Assembly: GCA_034401795.1 (NCBI GenBank)
Contig: CM067372.1
Location: forward strand, 32,518,571 to 32,582,570
Reading direction: 5' to 3'
DNA length: 64,000 bases
Origin: Chaetoderma sp. LZ-2023a
Lineage: Eukaryota; Mollusca; Caudofoveata; Chaetodermatida; Chaetodermatidae
Shown: positions 35,266-47,477 of the stretch, piece by piece
How the letters are laid out: every line of letters starts with the position of its first letter
How positions within the stretch are numbered: position 1 is the stretch's first letter
Position numbers and translations under genes: made by a program
The notes under the pieces: generated by a model
What the model was told of the DNA's origin: nothing
Databases searched by the model: none
The model's input: the letters and a program-made list of their open reading frames with translations, nothing else

Positions 35266-36289
35266 CTACAATGAATATCAGTAATCAAGATGGCCATAAT
35301 TAAATTGATGACAAATAATAATAACAGTTTACTGTTTATGATTGCGAGCATTTCATTACGACATTAAACATTGGCATTGATGTGCACACAATCATTCAAA
35401 GGATGGTGTAATCAGAGAACCGACAAGGCACACCACGTGATGCTTGGGTTTAAATTAATTAAAGAAGATACATTATTTACAAATTTCCTAATTTCTAAAT
35501 GTTGCTAAAGTGTCTTTCTTCACTTTTCATGCAATTCATGGAGTGACGTCATTGTGTGAATGATTACTGTGGTCGGACGTCGTCATATGTTGTTGATTTA
35601 TAACTCACAGCTCATTCAGATAACGTCGTGTTAATGAGATGTACGAGAACCGGTAGTGTTTGTTAAACAGGAAATGGACTTGGACCGGGGTTGGGTGGGT
35701 GGGGGTGGGTGGGGTGGTCTGAGGTGTGGGTGGGGCCAAAACTTAGCGGGCGCTATGGGGATACGCTATGGGAAAGGAAAAACCTGGGGCGATAGCACAC
35801 CTTGAGCACCCCACTTCCCCCACCCCCCCCCCCCTCCCCCTATTCCTATTCGCGTGATGACGTCATACTGTGAATTTTCGTTGGTCTCAAAATATATGAT
35901 TTTAATTGAAATTTTAATATTCAGAGATGTTGTTAAAATTTGGCAAATTTGGCTTAATTCAGAGAATAAAATAAATTTTCAATTTTGACATTTCTTATTG
36001 AAACCTAATTCCCGCTTGTGATCTTTAAGACAATTGTTATTCAATCGATGAGAATGTATTGTGCCTGGTATGGCGTATTGGCCGTGTTAGCCATCTAATC
36101 TAGCCCTTTTTCACATCAGACCTTGAGGAATATTGTCATACGAGCCAGGTATCCCAAATAAAATAATGGATAGGGAGAAAAATTCTAAAATCGTGTGGAA
36201 AATAATAGATGGAGATTCTTCAAAACGGTCAACCCGATTTAACAGAAACATTAAATTCCGATTTAAGAAATATTAGGCCTATGTTGATA
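35266..36289. other. No gene; G-rich and C-rich tract at about 35685-35840
   Basis: GGGTGGGTGGGG runs are followed by CCACCCCCCCC runs at about 35817-35840. Two TGACGTCA words (about 35535 and 35856) lie outside recognisable MITE sequence. There is no coding signal. Confidence 0.55.
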
Positions 36290-36580
36290 ATAGACCTTTC
36301 CAGTTTATCCCTGAGCATAACGTCAACCTAAGTGTGATGTAGTTGATTATGACATCATATGATTGATCGATAAACTGGAGTATTCTTTTCCAAACCATAC
36401 CATAATACCAGCTATCGCTAACAACAGCGAGACATCTACGTGCAATGAATTACCATCCCAAATTGACCATAGTAGTGCGCATTTGAAAATAGTGAAACTA
36501 ATTTGGATTGGAATTGGATTGAAATTGGATTATCCTGTTAAATTAATTTCAAAATATTCTGCTCTTTCAAATTTAAAGTG
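36290..36580 (-). mobile_element. Decayed CRE-MITE copy
   Basis: GACCTTTCCAGTTTATCC, then TAGTTGATTATGACATCATA. Later come GTGAAACTAATTTGGATTGG and TTAATTTCAAAATATTCTGC. Order is disturbed, so the assignment is tentative. Confidence 0.45.
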
Positions 36581-37014
36581 TTAATTCGTCGGTAAAAATT
36601 ATCTCAAATAAGAAGTTTTAATTGCAATAAGGGGATATACATGATGCGTTGCAATGCAGTATTATCGATTTATGCGGAAATCTGCAAATAATCCCATAAT
36701 TCTGTTACATAATTACTGCAATCCCAGCCTGGAATACAGAACAGAACGCATTGCCGCTAGCAAATACGCGCATAGGCGGTTTATAATGCGACGATTAATA
36801 TTTTATTTTCAGTGGAGATTCACATAAATCACTAGTATGTAATTCCCATACTGCTGCTAACGGTGCCTGGGTTTCTGATGATATGCGGGAGTTACAGCTT
36901 GTGGTTCGGTCCTCGGTCCAGGAAATTGTGGTCAACACAAATAAACCAATGGGTGCATTCAAGATAGTGACGGTAACACGCTATCAGTTCGTTAATAAAA
37001 TAAGTAAAAACAAC

Positions 37015-37015
37015 A

Positions 37016-37057
<42 letters not shown>

Positions 37058-37068
37058 GCTGCTGCTGG

Positions 37069-37123
<55 letters not shown>

Positions 37124-37130
37124 GCTACGG

Positions 37131-37189
<59 letters not shown>

Positions 37190-37194
37190 GCTGG

Positions 37195-37226
<32 letters not shown>

Positions 37227-37227
37227 T

Positions 37228-37312
<85 letters not shown>

Positions 37313-37323
37313 GCTGCTGCTGG

Positions 37324-37375
<52 letters not shown>

Positions 37376-37377
37376 GT

Positions 37378-37446
<69 letters not shown>

Positions 37447-37496
37447 TACTACTGCTACTGCTACTACTACTACTACTACTACTGCTACTGCTACTG

Positions 37497-37528
<32 letters not shown>

Positions 37529-37613
37529 GCTACTACTACTACTACTACTACCACTACTACTACTACTACTACTGCTGCTGCTGTTGGCACTACTACTACT
37601 ACTACTACTACTA

Positions 37614-37650
<37 letters not shown>

Positions 37651-37652
37651 GG
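37015..37652 (-). repeat. (ACT)n microsatellite, about 640 bp
   Basis: Almost pure TAC/ACT with scattered GCT, ACC and GGC interruptions. It gives poly-Tyr on plus and poly-Ser or poly-Val on minus; these are artefacts. It is the reverse-strand equivalent of the AGT tract at 14790-15225. Confidence 0.97.
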
Positions 37653-37802
37653 TATGAATGTAAATATGTTCCCCACATACTTTCTATAAAATCTGGGTGC
37701 AATAAATTGAATTGAATTGCATTGACAAGTTTCCTTAAAGGCTATATCCCGAAATGCTCATTAACTATGCACTCAGTGTGGTTGGTTACGTTTGCGATAT
37801 AT
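37653..37802 (-). mobile_element. HPDFIES module, copy 2 (reverse orientation)
   Basis: Reading on minus toward the microsatellite: one unit ending GCATAGTTAATGAGC, then TTCGGGATATAGCC, CAATTTATTGCACCC and GTATGTGGGGAACATATTTA, then ACT/AGT. It is nearly identical to 14650-14790. Only one 41-bp-type unit is present here, against four there. Confidence 0.85.
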
Positions 37803-38076
37803 TACTACTCATTTTTCAATTTGCTTGAGTGATTGCAATACGGATTGTTATTGTTGCATTCTAAATATGAGATGATGAATAATTATTTCATATTAAGCTA
37901 CATCGCTAGACCTGGCGTCTGATTTCATAAAAACTGTTAATTTAAATAAGTATTTAAAATTTGGAACACATAAATTTATTTATTTATTGATATTTCTTAA
38001 ATTATTTAGTTATTTGTTTATTTATTTTCAATGTTTTAAATTGTATACTGACTGATAATTATATAGAGTAATTTAA

Positions 38077-38400
38077 TTAAAAGTACATATTCACAGCGAA
38101 ATGCTTGAAAATAAAATTGTTTAAATTGTATGCTTTTAAAGGCCTCAATGTAATTGAGCGAAATAAATCTTAACATATGATGATTTAACTCTGTACAATT
38201 TATTATATTTTTAGTTGTGAATTTGAATTAGGGACTCGTGTCTCTAATTCAATTTGGCAACGTAAAAAATTATATTAATTTATGCGTAATGAAATCTTCA
38301 TATGTTAAGATTTATATCGTTTCCTTACATCTAGGCGTCTAAAAGTATACAATTTAGCAATTTCATTTACAAACATTCTGGCGTGAATATGTACCTTTAA
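38077..38400. mobile_element. Palindromic MITE, copy 2
   Basis: It is bounded by TTAA on both sides. The left arm AAGTACATATTCACAGCG then GAAAATAAAATTGTTTAAAT mirrors the right arm ending GGCGTGAATATGTACCTT. The middle has CATATGATGATTTAAC facing its inverse AATCTTCATATGTTAAG. Confidence 0.85.
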
Positions 38401-38418
38401 ATTAAATTAGTCAGTTTA

Positions 38419-38766
38419 TTAAAGGTACATATTCACACCAAAATGCCTGAAAATAAAATTGTTAAAATTGTATACTTTTAGATGCTTAAATTATGTGCCT
38501 CGATGGAATGAAACGAAATAGATCTTAACATATGATGATTTCAATCCGTCTAAATAAATTTCGTATTTTTAGTTATGAAATTGAAATAGAGCCACGGTCC
38601 CCTAATTCAAGTTAACAGCTTAAAAATTTATATTAATTTATACGTAATGAAATCATCATATGTTAAGATTTATTTCGTTTCTTTATATCTAGGCACACAA
38701 TTTAAGCCTCTAAAAGTATACTATTTGAACAATTTATTTTCAGGTATTTTGGTATTCAGCCTTTAA
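38419..38766. mobile_element. Palindromic MITE, copy 3 (adjacent to copy 2)
   Basis: TTAAAGGTACATATTCACACC starts it and CAGGTATTTTGGTATTCAGC then CTTTAA ends it, with the same interior as copy 2. Only 18 bp separate copies 2 and 3, so they form a direct pair. Confidence 0.85.
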
Positions 38767-39242
38767 TTAAATTTAATTTTAAATATACAATTTCAAAATT
38801 TACATTTATTTAAAACAAAATATGTTAAACCAACCCATGTCTATATTATGTGGTCTATGGTTGAAAAAACCTATGTTTACAAATTCATCCTATAAGCACA
38901 GCCTTATCACAAGTTATTTGACTTAATATGCCTACATTCTCGTGCTTATTTCATATTCACGTCCAAGCGTATTCTCCAGTTCATCAAGATAATGGCATAA
39001 TGTCATTTATAGGTAATCATTTCATTTATCTGATCCATTAAATTTATCACATCTCATCGTATTCTTATTGGCAATTTAACACCTAACATGATCGTGTCTC
39101 GCTTGCTATTGACATTCGCTTTGCATCACTTTATCTACACGAATCCTACATTATATAAAGGTAGCGTCACTCTTCATTACAGTACCGACCACTCCTCTCA
39201 AGGCTCTAGATCATCCTTAACATCGTTTGATATTAGCGCATC

Positions 39243-39448
<206 letters not shown>

Positions 39449-39560
39449 ATGTTAGATGACCTGGCCAAACACCTCGTATAGCTTCTCCTGCCTTAGGCTA
39501 GATCACATCATCCTTCGCGTCAAAATCGTATATTCCTTCACCTGATACCATAATGCCAAT

Positions 39561-39892
39561 TCATTCACCTTTCCAGAGTATCCATCTATCATCTGACGTA
39601 ACATGATGTCATAATCAGCTAAGCGGCGTGTAGGATGGCGTCATAATCATTACGTCATAAATAATTTTATTTGACCCGTCTTTATCTATTAATAGTCCGA
39701 CACGTTGTACGAATTGTATTTTTCTAGTATTTAATACACATGCTATTGCATATTTTGGAACTAATTTGACAGGACGCTGTTGCTGCCATAGGTAGCAACA
39801 GCGCCCAGTCAGGTTAGTTCCAAAATAGTCAATAGCTTACCGGTATTGTTTTCTGGAAATTGCTAGTCAGGGAGTTCAGAGATCGATCGAGT
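39561..39892 (+). mobile_element. CRE-MITE copy (subfamily A), right end truncated
   Basis: ACCTTTCCAGAGTATCCATC starts it. The CRE motifs have decayed to TGACGTAA and TGATGTCA. The centre is complete (ACTAATTTGACAGGACGC, TTGCTGCCATAGGTAGC and the inverse). It stops after GAGATCGATCGAG. Confidence 0.82.
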
Positions 39893-40349
39893 CTCATTCA
39901 TCCATATTGTACATATCTTTTACTAAACATTGACAAACTTATTTCAATGATTTCCTGCTGAAGTGTATAATTCTGTAATATTCCAGTGATCAGTTGAATC
40001 TAGTAGGCTCAATGAAAACAATACTTCTAAAAATTGTTGCTTTATCAGATTTAACAGAATTATCAGAATGAGACCAACCATGTTTCTAAACATACGATGT
40101 AAACTGGGATTTTAGTTAACAGACCAATTAAAATATTTTCAATACAGCAATGTTTTTCAAGATTCTTGTTACTTATTGTGTACGAATCTCTACCATTAAC
40201 TGAACAATCACTACAACATAGTTGAAGCAATTAATACAGGCGTAAGGCTCGCAAATAATAGAAATGTGTTATGTGTTAATCAATGTCTGCAATAATGATG
40301 GAGAGGACATCTCCAGCTATCTCACACCCCACCACAACCCGACCCATCC

Positions 40350-40615
40350 ACTCCTATTTCCAGCTAGGCTTCGCCCACGCTGTACCTGTCTTAGGATCGA
40401 GCGAACCCTGAATTCAAAGAATCCCAAAATCAAGGTAACTATATAGGTAAACTGGTGAATATTTTGAAACTAATTTGACTGGGTGCTGTCGCTGACAATG
40501 AATAGGAGCTGTCGCTGACTATGTCATCAGCGGGTTCCTATCAAATAAGTGTTAAATTATTCAACAGGTCACCTGAATAGTTACCTTGAAATTAAGGGAC
40601 TTAAGGCTTTGAGGG
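40350..40615. mobile_element. CRE-MITE composite: two GC-rich arms back to back
   Basis: The left half reads as the reverse arm (TTTCCAGCTAGGCTTCGCCC, AAATCAAGGTAACTATATAG, ACTAATTTGACTGGGTGC). After the centre the right half is again the same arm type (ATTCAACAGGTCACC, TAGTTACCTTGAAATTAAGG) instead of the TGACGTCA arm. There is an internal tandem GAGCTGTCGCTGACxATG near 40480-40520. Confidence 0.68.
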
Positions 40616-41880
40616 TTAACGTTTGTTAAGCTTTCCCACATAAATATGCTTCCGCAGGTCCTGATTAAATCCATTTATATGTGAAGGGCGACACAGATTA
40701 TGAAGGGTAAACTCTACCAGGTTGGATTCTGTTATCGCTATTACCAGGCTCACGCGGTTATCACAACTCTCTACCTTGTATCACCAACAATGTGACAATT
40801 AATTATGCATATATATGGACGTATACACTTACATTTTATTCTACTACAATAAGATGTGTCCAAGGAACATGTTAATATGTGTTCCTCTCTGTATCTTCTT
40901 ACCTTGTCAATCCCTTGTCTTGGTCGAGTAAGCTACGAAATATCTTCTACCTTCCAGCAGTATGCGATACGTTGATAAATCTTTCTTCCTCTCTCACTCC
41001 TTATCAAATTTGAAGATGACTTTTTGATTTTAGAATAAAACACAGTAACAGACAGAGACAGGGGAATCTATTAGATAAAGTCAACGCTGAATTTCTTAAC
41101 ACTTTTGCCCGTCAGAAAGTTTGTCTTCTTGATTGTCACTTCGTGTTATCTTAGTTAGGACATATTTGATTGGCCTATCAGCACGGATCTCTCCACTAAT
41201 GTTTGAATAGGGTGATGGACAGCTCGCTTCATGCGCGCTTTCTGATTGGTCGATACAGATTATGTTCTGGATATTCTAGCCGTATTTTTCTTCGCATTGT
41301 GGGCTTGGATCATAACGCGTAGCCTGCTTAATAAATATTAACCCAGCTTGTCAGTCAACAAGCTAAACTACTCGAGCCAGTCAGTTAAAGCGGATATTTC
41401 AAAGTTCGACTTTAAATTAAAATATTTGTCCGAAATTTGACGACATTTACTTTTTCAATCGACGGCAAGAGTTGACTGAGTGGTCGATGCCTTGATCAGC
41501 GATATTAATACATAGCGACGACGATAACGATGACGATGACAAGACCGTGTAGGGGACCACTAAAACATCAAATACTAAATCGTTCCTCCCTGCTGTTATA
41601 GCTACAGTTATATTTCTAACTGTTTGTTGGACGCTCTGTCGCGCATCACATGGTATCGTCATTGTCCGTTGTCAGATCTCATTGATCTGTGAGCAAGATG
41701 CTCAGAACCGATTGCATCTTGAATCCTGCTGCAATTACAGACTTAACAAGTAATCCGATCAAGAGATTAGTCGCCAATAAGCGCATGCAAGGATGACAGA
41801 AGATGTGCGGAGGGGGCACAGATTATACTGGGTTTTGGGAGTGTAGGGCGGGGGTTGGGGTGGGTGGGGAGGGTGGGGTG
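40616..41880. other. No gene; CCAAT-like word at about 41239
   Basis: There are no exons that I can support. TTTCTGATTGGTCG (about 41239) is an inverted CCAAT box in an otherwise unique stretch. On its own this is weak promoter evidence. Confidence 0.4.
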
Positions 41881-41983
41881 GGGTGGTGGTGGTGGTAGTG
41901 GTGGTGGTGGTGGTGGTGGTGGTGGTGGTGTTGGTGGTGGTGGTGGTGGTGGTGGTGGTGGTGGTGTTGGTGGTGGTGGTGGT

Positions 41984-42062
<79 letters not shown>
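41881..42062. repeat. (GGT)n then (GT)n compound microsatellite
   Basis: GGT/GGTGTT units to about 41986, then a pure GT run to about 42062, flanked by G-rich GGGGTGGG. All six frames are open across it; none is a gene. Confidence 0.97.
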
Positions 42063-42063
<1 letters not shown>

Positions 42064-43507
42064 GGGGGTGGGGTGGGGTGGGAGGGGTACACTGATACTC
42101 CACACTAGAAATGGCTTATGTCAATCGCACGCTGGATCGCATCCATAGTTTCAAGTGTATTTTTGGAGATAAGCTTCTCCTCAATTGGCTTACACACGAC
42201 TGTAAATGATGGCTTTCAAACGAGTGCGTCCCGTCTGCGGGGTACGAGAGCAGGATCTCGCAAATCACAGACCAGTGAATATATTGCTTTCGATTTCTCG
42301 AAAATCTGTACCAATAATTAAGCAGATTTGTTCACTAAATTGCTACACGCGCCAGTTTGCATAGACTAAAGCACGATTTTTATTTTCAACACCAATCTAT
42401 GCTTCATAGAACGTTGTCATGATGGCATCAGTATGACATAGTCATATCCATGGCGTTTCCGCATGCCAGCGTGGTAGACCAATGGTAATTACTAAATCTA
42501 ACATAATCACAGATTGATATTTAAACACACTTACATGCCTAGTTTTATGTGCAAACACGCATGTGCACACGTAGCCACCATCGAAGCTGACCATATTAAT
42601 GTGTATGGACATAAAGAGATAACATAGCATAACTTTGGATAAGATCGTAGTAGTATACCGAAAGACAACTGTAGATGGTGTGTGTCGTCTCCTCTGCACA
42701 TTGATATATGATGCATGCATATCAGTTGAGTAAATAGTTTACCAGAAGCCAAAAGGTCACCAACGTTGGTCATTGCTTAAAATCAGGTGCGTGTGCTTTT
42801 CTGTGATTGAAACGCGCTGAAAACGGAATAATTAAATGTGAACAGCTTCAAGAATGAATGATCAGTGGTTTGTCAGTCACAACAAGACTGATTTGTCGGA
42901 TTTGAAGCAACGGCTAACACTTTTAGTCTGGTGACCGTACTATTCAACTGATTTGTATTCCATATATCGCATGGCACGAGCTACATATTTCGTGGTCCGT
43001 TACGTTTGTATTGAACGCTTTGTCCATTTTGTTACCACTGTCCATTAATATGGTCGATTTCGCTGCCGGTGATGTGCATAAATTAACCTATTCCGAGACG
43101 CCCTCAGTTTATTTCCGTAATACCCTGTGAGTTATAAAAAATTGTGTAGTATCCATAATGACACATATCTACTTTGATATAGCGAAGATTACTGAGAATA
43201 TATCTTTATTCTGCAAAGAATGGTTAAAACCAATACGATTTGGAGATACTTGTACATTGAGATCGAAGCCTTTGTTGATCTTTAAATTTTTTCGTGAGCC
43301 TTAAAGACATCAATCGCATGAAGCCAGAATTTGATACTGCTATCCAAGCTATCAATAGTGATTGGGAATCTGGCCAATGCTCTCCTGACAGTAGTATCCT
43401 TAACAGGCAATCTGTGAACAACCAAAGTTTTTAAAAAGATTTTTCTGTGATTCTTTCAGTTGCAAAACCTTACGTAGCACTATATCACCATTATGTTTAA
43501 GACAGAT
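42063..43507. other. No feature recognised
   Basis: Frames at 42118-42321 plus and 42442-42720 minus show no family traits. I see no repeats. Confidence 0.5.
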
Positions 43508-43838
43508 CAATGGGCCTTTCATAATCAACTATGTATCGTGAAGGATGCCGTCATAATCATGACGTCATGAATGACTCTATTTAGTCCGTCTTAAACCATT
43601 AATAGTCCGACACGTTGTACGAATTGTATGTCTTTGCTATTTAGCAAACATGCTGTTGAGTATTTTTAAACGCAGTAAAATTAGTTGCAAAATATTCAAC
43701 AGCTTACCGGGATAGTTTTCTGGAAATTGATAGTAAGTAGTCTAGGAATCAACCGATCCCAACACGAGCGTGGTGAGGGTGGAGCTTAGCCAAAGATGGG
43801 CGGGGAATTGCTAAAACCGGAAAGGTCCATTGTCAATC
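43508..43838 (+). mobile_element. CRE-MITE copy with internal deletion
   Basis: The termini CAATGGGCCTTTC and CCGGAAAGGTCCATTG pair as TIRs. There is one TGACGTCA at about 43560. The GTTGCTGCC part of the centre is missing, leaving GAGTATTTTTAAACGCAGTA joined to AAATTAGTTGCAAAATATTC. Confidence 0.83.
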
Positions 43839-43915
43839 AGTAATATGCTAAATAACACTGCCATTCCATCGCCTTATTAAATGGATACATACTCAGAGGA
43901 AGGCGTAGGAAACTT

Positions 43916-44113
43916 TCAATTGTGCCTCATCTCACTACCTCTCACAACCCAGGAGGAAGATGAACACCAAGTCGTTGGAGCCATCCCGTACATGGCACCC
44001 ATCATGGACTCACTCGTGTTCATCATACCAATTATGGACTCGCACCCACCACAGATGATGGCACACGGCATTGGGTAGTAATTTCCAACGTGATAGGCAT
44101 TCCCGGACGCCAT
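43916..44113 (-). CDS. 65-codon open frame, status unknown
   Basis: The frame starts MASGNAYHVGNYYPMPCAII and contains two loosely repeated motifs, ESIIGMM and ESMMGAM. The plus strand is also open (43881-44078). A GAG|gtagtg donor-like site lies near its 3' end. I recognise no family. It is possibly a short first coding exon, but a chance frame is more likely. Confidence 0.15.
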   Translation of the reverse strand: MASGNAYHVGNYYPMPCAIICGGCESIIGMMNTSESMMGAMYGMAPTTWCSSSSWVVRGSEMRHN

Positions 44114-44394
44114 GTAATATCATTTCTAATTCATATAATAGTATGAATACGTCAAAATTGCGATACAAACTTTCTGATTGTCGCAGATTAGTTAAGTAAA
44201 GAATAACGAACCGTTATATCTAACTATGTGATCTCAGTACCGCCCAGATAATCAGCATTGACATACGGTTAAATCAAGTATAAATAATAATATTTGATTC
44301 AAAGAAATGATACCACCATTATAGGATCTTTCAACAATAAATGCTGTTTATGATTGATCGTCTACTAACACGAATGCCTTATATGTATGATGAC

Positions 44395-46620
44395 TGTATT
44401 CTGCGCCTGTGGTAGTAGAAACATCCTACAGCTGCAATCAGTCCTTCTTCGCCTTTGCCTACTGTGTCTTGACCTCAGCCAAAATCCTTAGCTTTCTCAG
44501 GTCCATTCTTGACTCGAGTGTACCGAGTCCTGCTTTCTTGATGTCACCTCGTAGCACGCTTAGCAGATTTATACAATGAGGTCCTCTCCTGGCTTTGAAT
44601 TTGCTGGCTCCGAGTAGGCTGAATTTCAAGGCTCTCTGTGATGGTGCCTCTTCTGGCATCCTTAGCACATGGCCAAACATGGACCATCTTTACTGGGCGA
44701 CTTTTACAGACAGCGGGGACGTATTACTCATCTTGCATAGTGCATCGTTAGAAATTATACTGTCTGGCTATCGGTGTCCCGTGATGGTGCCTAGGTGTTT
44801 GTGGTGGCAGGCCTCGAGTTTGTCTAGAGCTGCCTTTGGAGCTTCCCAGCTGTTACAGTTATACAGCATCAAGGATACGCAGGTTGCGTTATATAAACGT
44901 AGCCCTTTTATCAAGGGCATCTTCGATCTACGAATCCATAGCTTCCCGAAGGACTGGAAAGCCAAGTTCACCATGACGCAGCGTGCATCAATGTCAGCAG
45001 TACTGCAAAGCAGCGAGCCCGGGATTTTGCTTTTCCTCCATGGTCCGCCGCCACGAAGTGGATCATTATTTTCTTTGGTTTCATACTTTGCAGATATGTT
45101 TATGTGGGTAAACTCTGTTTTGGATTCATTCATAGAGAGATTCTCAATTGTGAGTTTGCGTGCAGCTATTGGGAAAAGTTGGTTAAGGGATATCTTTTCC
45201 TCGTCTATGAAGCCCACATCGTCGGCATATTCCATCTCTAGCGGCATACCCAGTATTGACACTGGGGTTTTTGGTCTTGTGCAGCTTTCCCGCACGGGTT
45301 TCAACACAGCTGCAGGGTAACATGTGAAAAGCACCAGAGATAGAGCGTCTTGTGTGGAGCGTATTGATGTCTCAAACTCTACAGACTTCATTGACTTGAC
45401 TCATACGCTCAGCTCAGTAGTCTCACTAGTAGCAGCTCATATGCATTGCAACTGGCCTGGTGTAGTACATCTATGATCTTTGAGCGTTTAATTGTGTCGA
45501 ATGCTTGTAACATGTCAATGCCCATTTTGTGGAAATCTCAGTGTTTGGACATGACTAACGACACAAGCATGCGTTGAGCCCATACAATGTCTGCGCATCT
45601 GCGTCCACGTTTGAAGCCACTTTGGCATGATCCGGTGAAGTCATCGATTTTGTCTCGGATGCGGCATAGAGTAACATTGGATAGGATTCCGTATGCTGAT
45701 GAGGAGCACAGTTGGTGTGCCAGGTGGCTTCTTGGGCTTGGGTAGTGCGATAAGGATGCCTTGACTTACATCGATGACGGGACGGTGGTGCATACAAGCT
45801 GAATTGATTGGGTGCGTGATCAGTTTTGAGATAATGTCACTTGCATATTTGAATAGTCCATTGCTCATGCCATCAGGTCAAATGCATGTTAATTTTCAGG
45901 GCTTTAAATGCCTTCTCAACTTCTGCTGTTTTAATTGGTGTTTGTAATGGCCTGGGGTCTCCTGAGAACGGATGCAAGGGTTCATCATCGTGGTCAGCGA
46001 ACTGTTCCTTGGACCATTCTCGAATCGCCTCGTCTTTTCCCTTGCCAGTCACGATAAAGTGTCCTTCAGAGTTATGTACAGTGAGTGGTGATGTGTAGTC
46101 AGAAACTCTCAGGGCTCGGCTGCCCGAAACATTTTGTGACAGTTATCCGTAGCAGTGATTTAATCTGCTAGGGAGTCTGCTTGTTGAGTAGCAAAATCTT
46201 TTAAGCGTTCGCTAATCTGGCGCAGAATGTTATTGCGCTCCCGGCGTAGTTTGGTGCGGTCTTCATTTTGGCCACTTTAATAGATACGCAGCCGTAACGC
46301 TTTCTGCTCTGCTGATACAAAGTTTCGTTATTTTTAAGAACACCTATGGTGCTGGTAGCTGATAATTCCATAGATTTCAGTATTTTGGTTAGGGCTTCGT
46401 TTGAATTGGAGCTGACGTTGATGTTACCTATCTGCTCCCCGGTGACGTTTTTGTATGACATTTGAGTCAGTTTCGCTGATGACATTGGGTAGGTTGTATG
46501 TGACTCTACCCTAGGCCTTATATGTTTACAGTTAATCCTGGCGTGATCCTGTTCTACAAATCGTTCCACCGAGCCAAATCTCTGACTGGTAACGTACGGT
46601 GAGGATAGCGTCATCAGAGG
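44395..46620 (-). mobile_element. LINE copy with decayed endonuclease/RT ORF
   Basis: Minus-strand pieces in order: a linker frame at 46614-46201 ending ICARLANA; SACMHHRPVIDVSQGILIAL then PKPKKPPGTP (about 45800, early RT block); MEYADDVGFIDEE (about 45220, intact YADD catalytic motif); NESKTEFTHINISAKYETK; LMLYNCNSWEAPKAALDKLE (about 44860); and MFGHVLRMPEE (about 44680). The frame from 45391 to 44768 is open for 207 codons, but stops separate it from the other parts. It is related to the fragment at 5935-6437. It is dead, though less decayed around YADD than the rest. Confidence 0.83.
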
Positions 46621-46716
46621 CGTCGGGAAAGCGGTGTGTGCATAATAGGTGTGTACTTTTAATACTCAGAATATAGGTAATCGCATCTCGAAGAAACTAT
46701 TGTTTCAAACTTTTTC

Positions 46717-46747
<31 letters not shown>

Positions 46748-47123
46748 TGAGGACACATCCCGGACCACTTCCATGGAGACATTTCCGGGAGTAAATTTTA
46801 TACCAACATGTAGTTAATGATGTGGATATTATTTTAATGACAAAATATTGACACAGCGCATAGACACGTTTGCGAACATGAATTTTGTCCACAGCCTCAT
46901 TAATATTATGTCGAATCCTAATTAGAAAAAATTCAAACCTCTGTTCCTTTAGCTGATGTACTCCGTTTTGCCGATTGCAATCCACAATCTTTCTTATAAA
47001 TTTGATTTAATCACCTCTCTGGCTGTCTTAATGCAATGGCTTATTGTCAGTGTATTTTGTAAAGCAAAACCAGGTTTGCAAAGATATTCATCACTGCACA
47101 TGAGGGATATTGCAATCACCTCC
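46621..47123. other. Spacer with short (GT)n at about 46719-46743
   Basis: No gene. The GT run gives a His/Thr stretch in the minus frame at 46659-46985. Confidence 0.6.

Positions 47124-47477
<354 letters not shown>

Noticed and set aside
36883..37702. 240-268-codon poly-Tyr, poly-Val and poly-Ser frames
   Set aside because: Translations of a roughly 640-bp ACT microsatellite.
41759..42148. Thr/His-rich and Gly/Val-rich frames
   Set aside because: Translations of the GGT and GT microsatellites in all frames.
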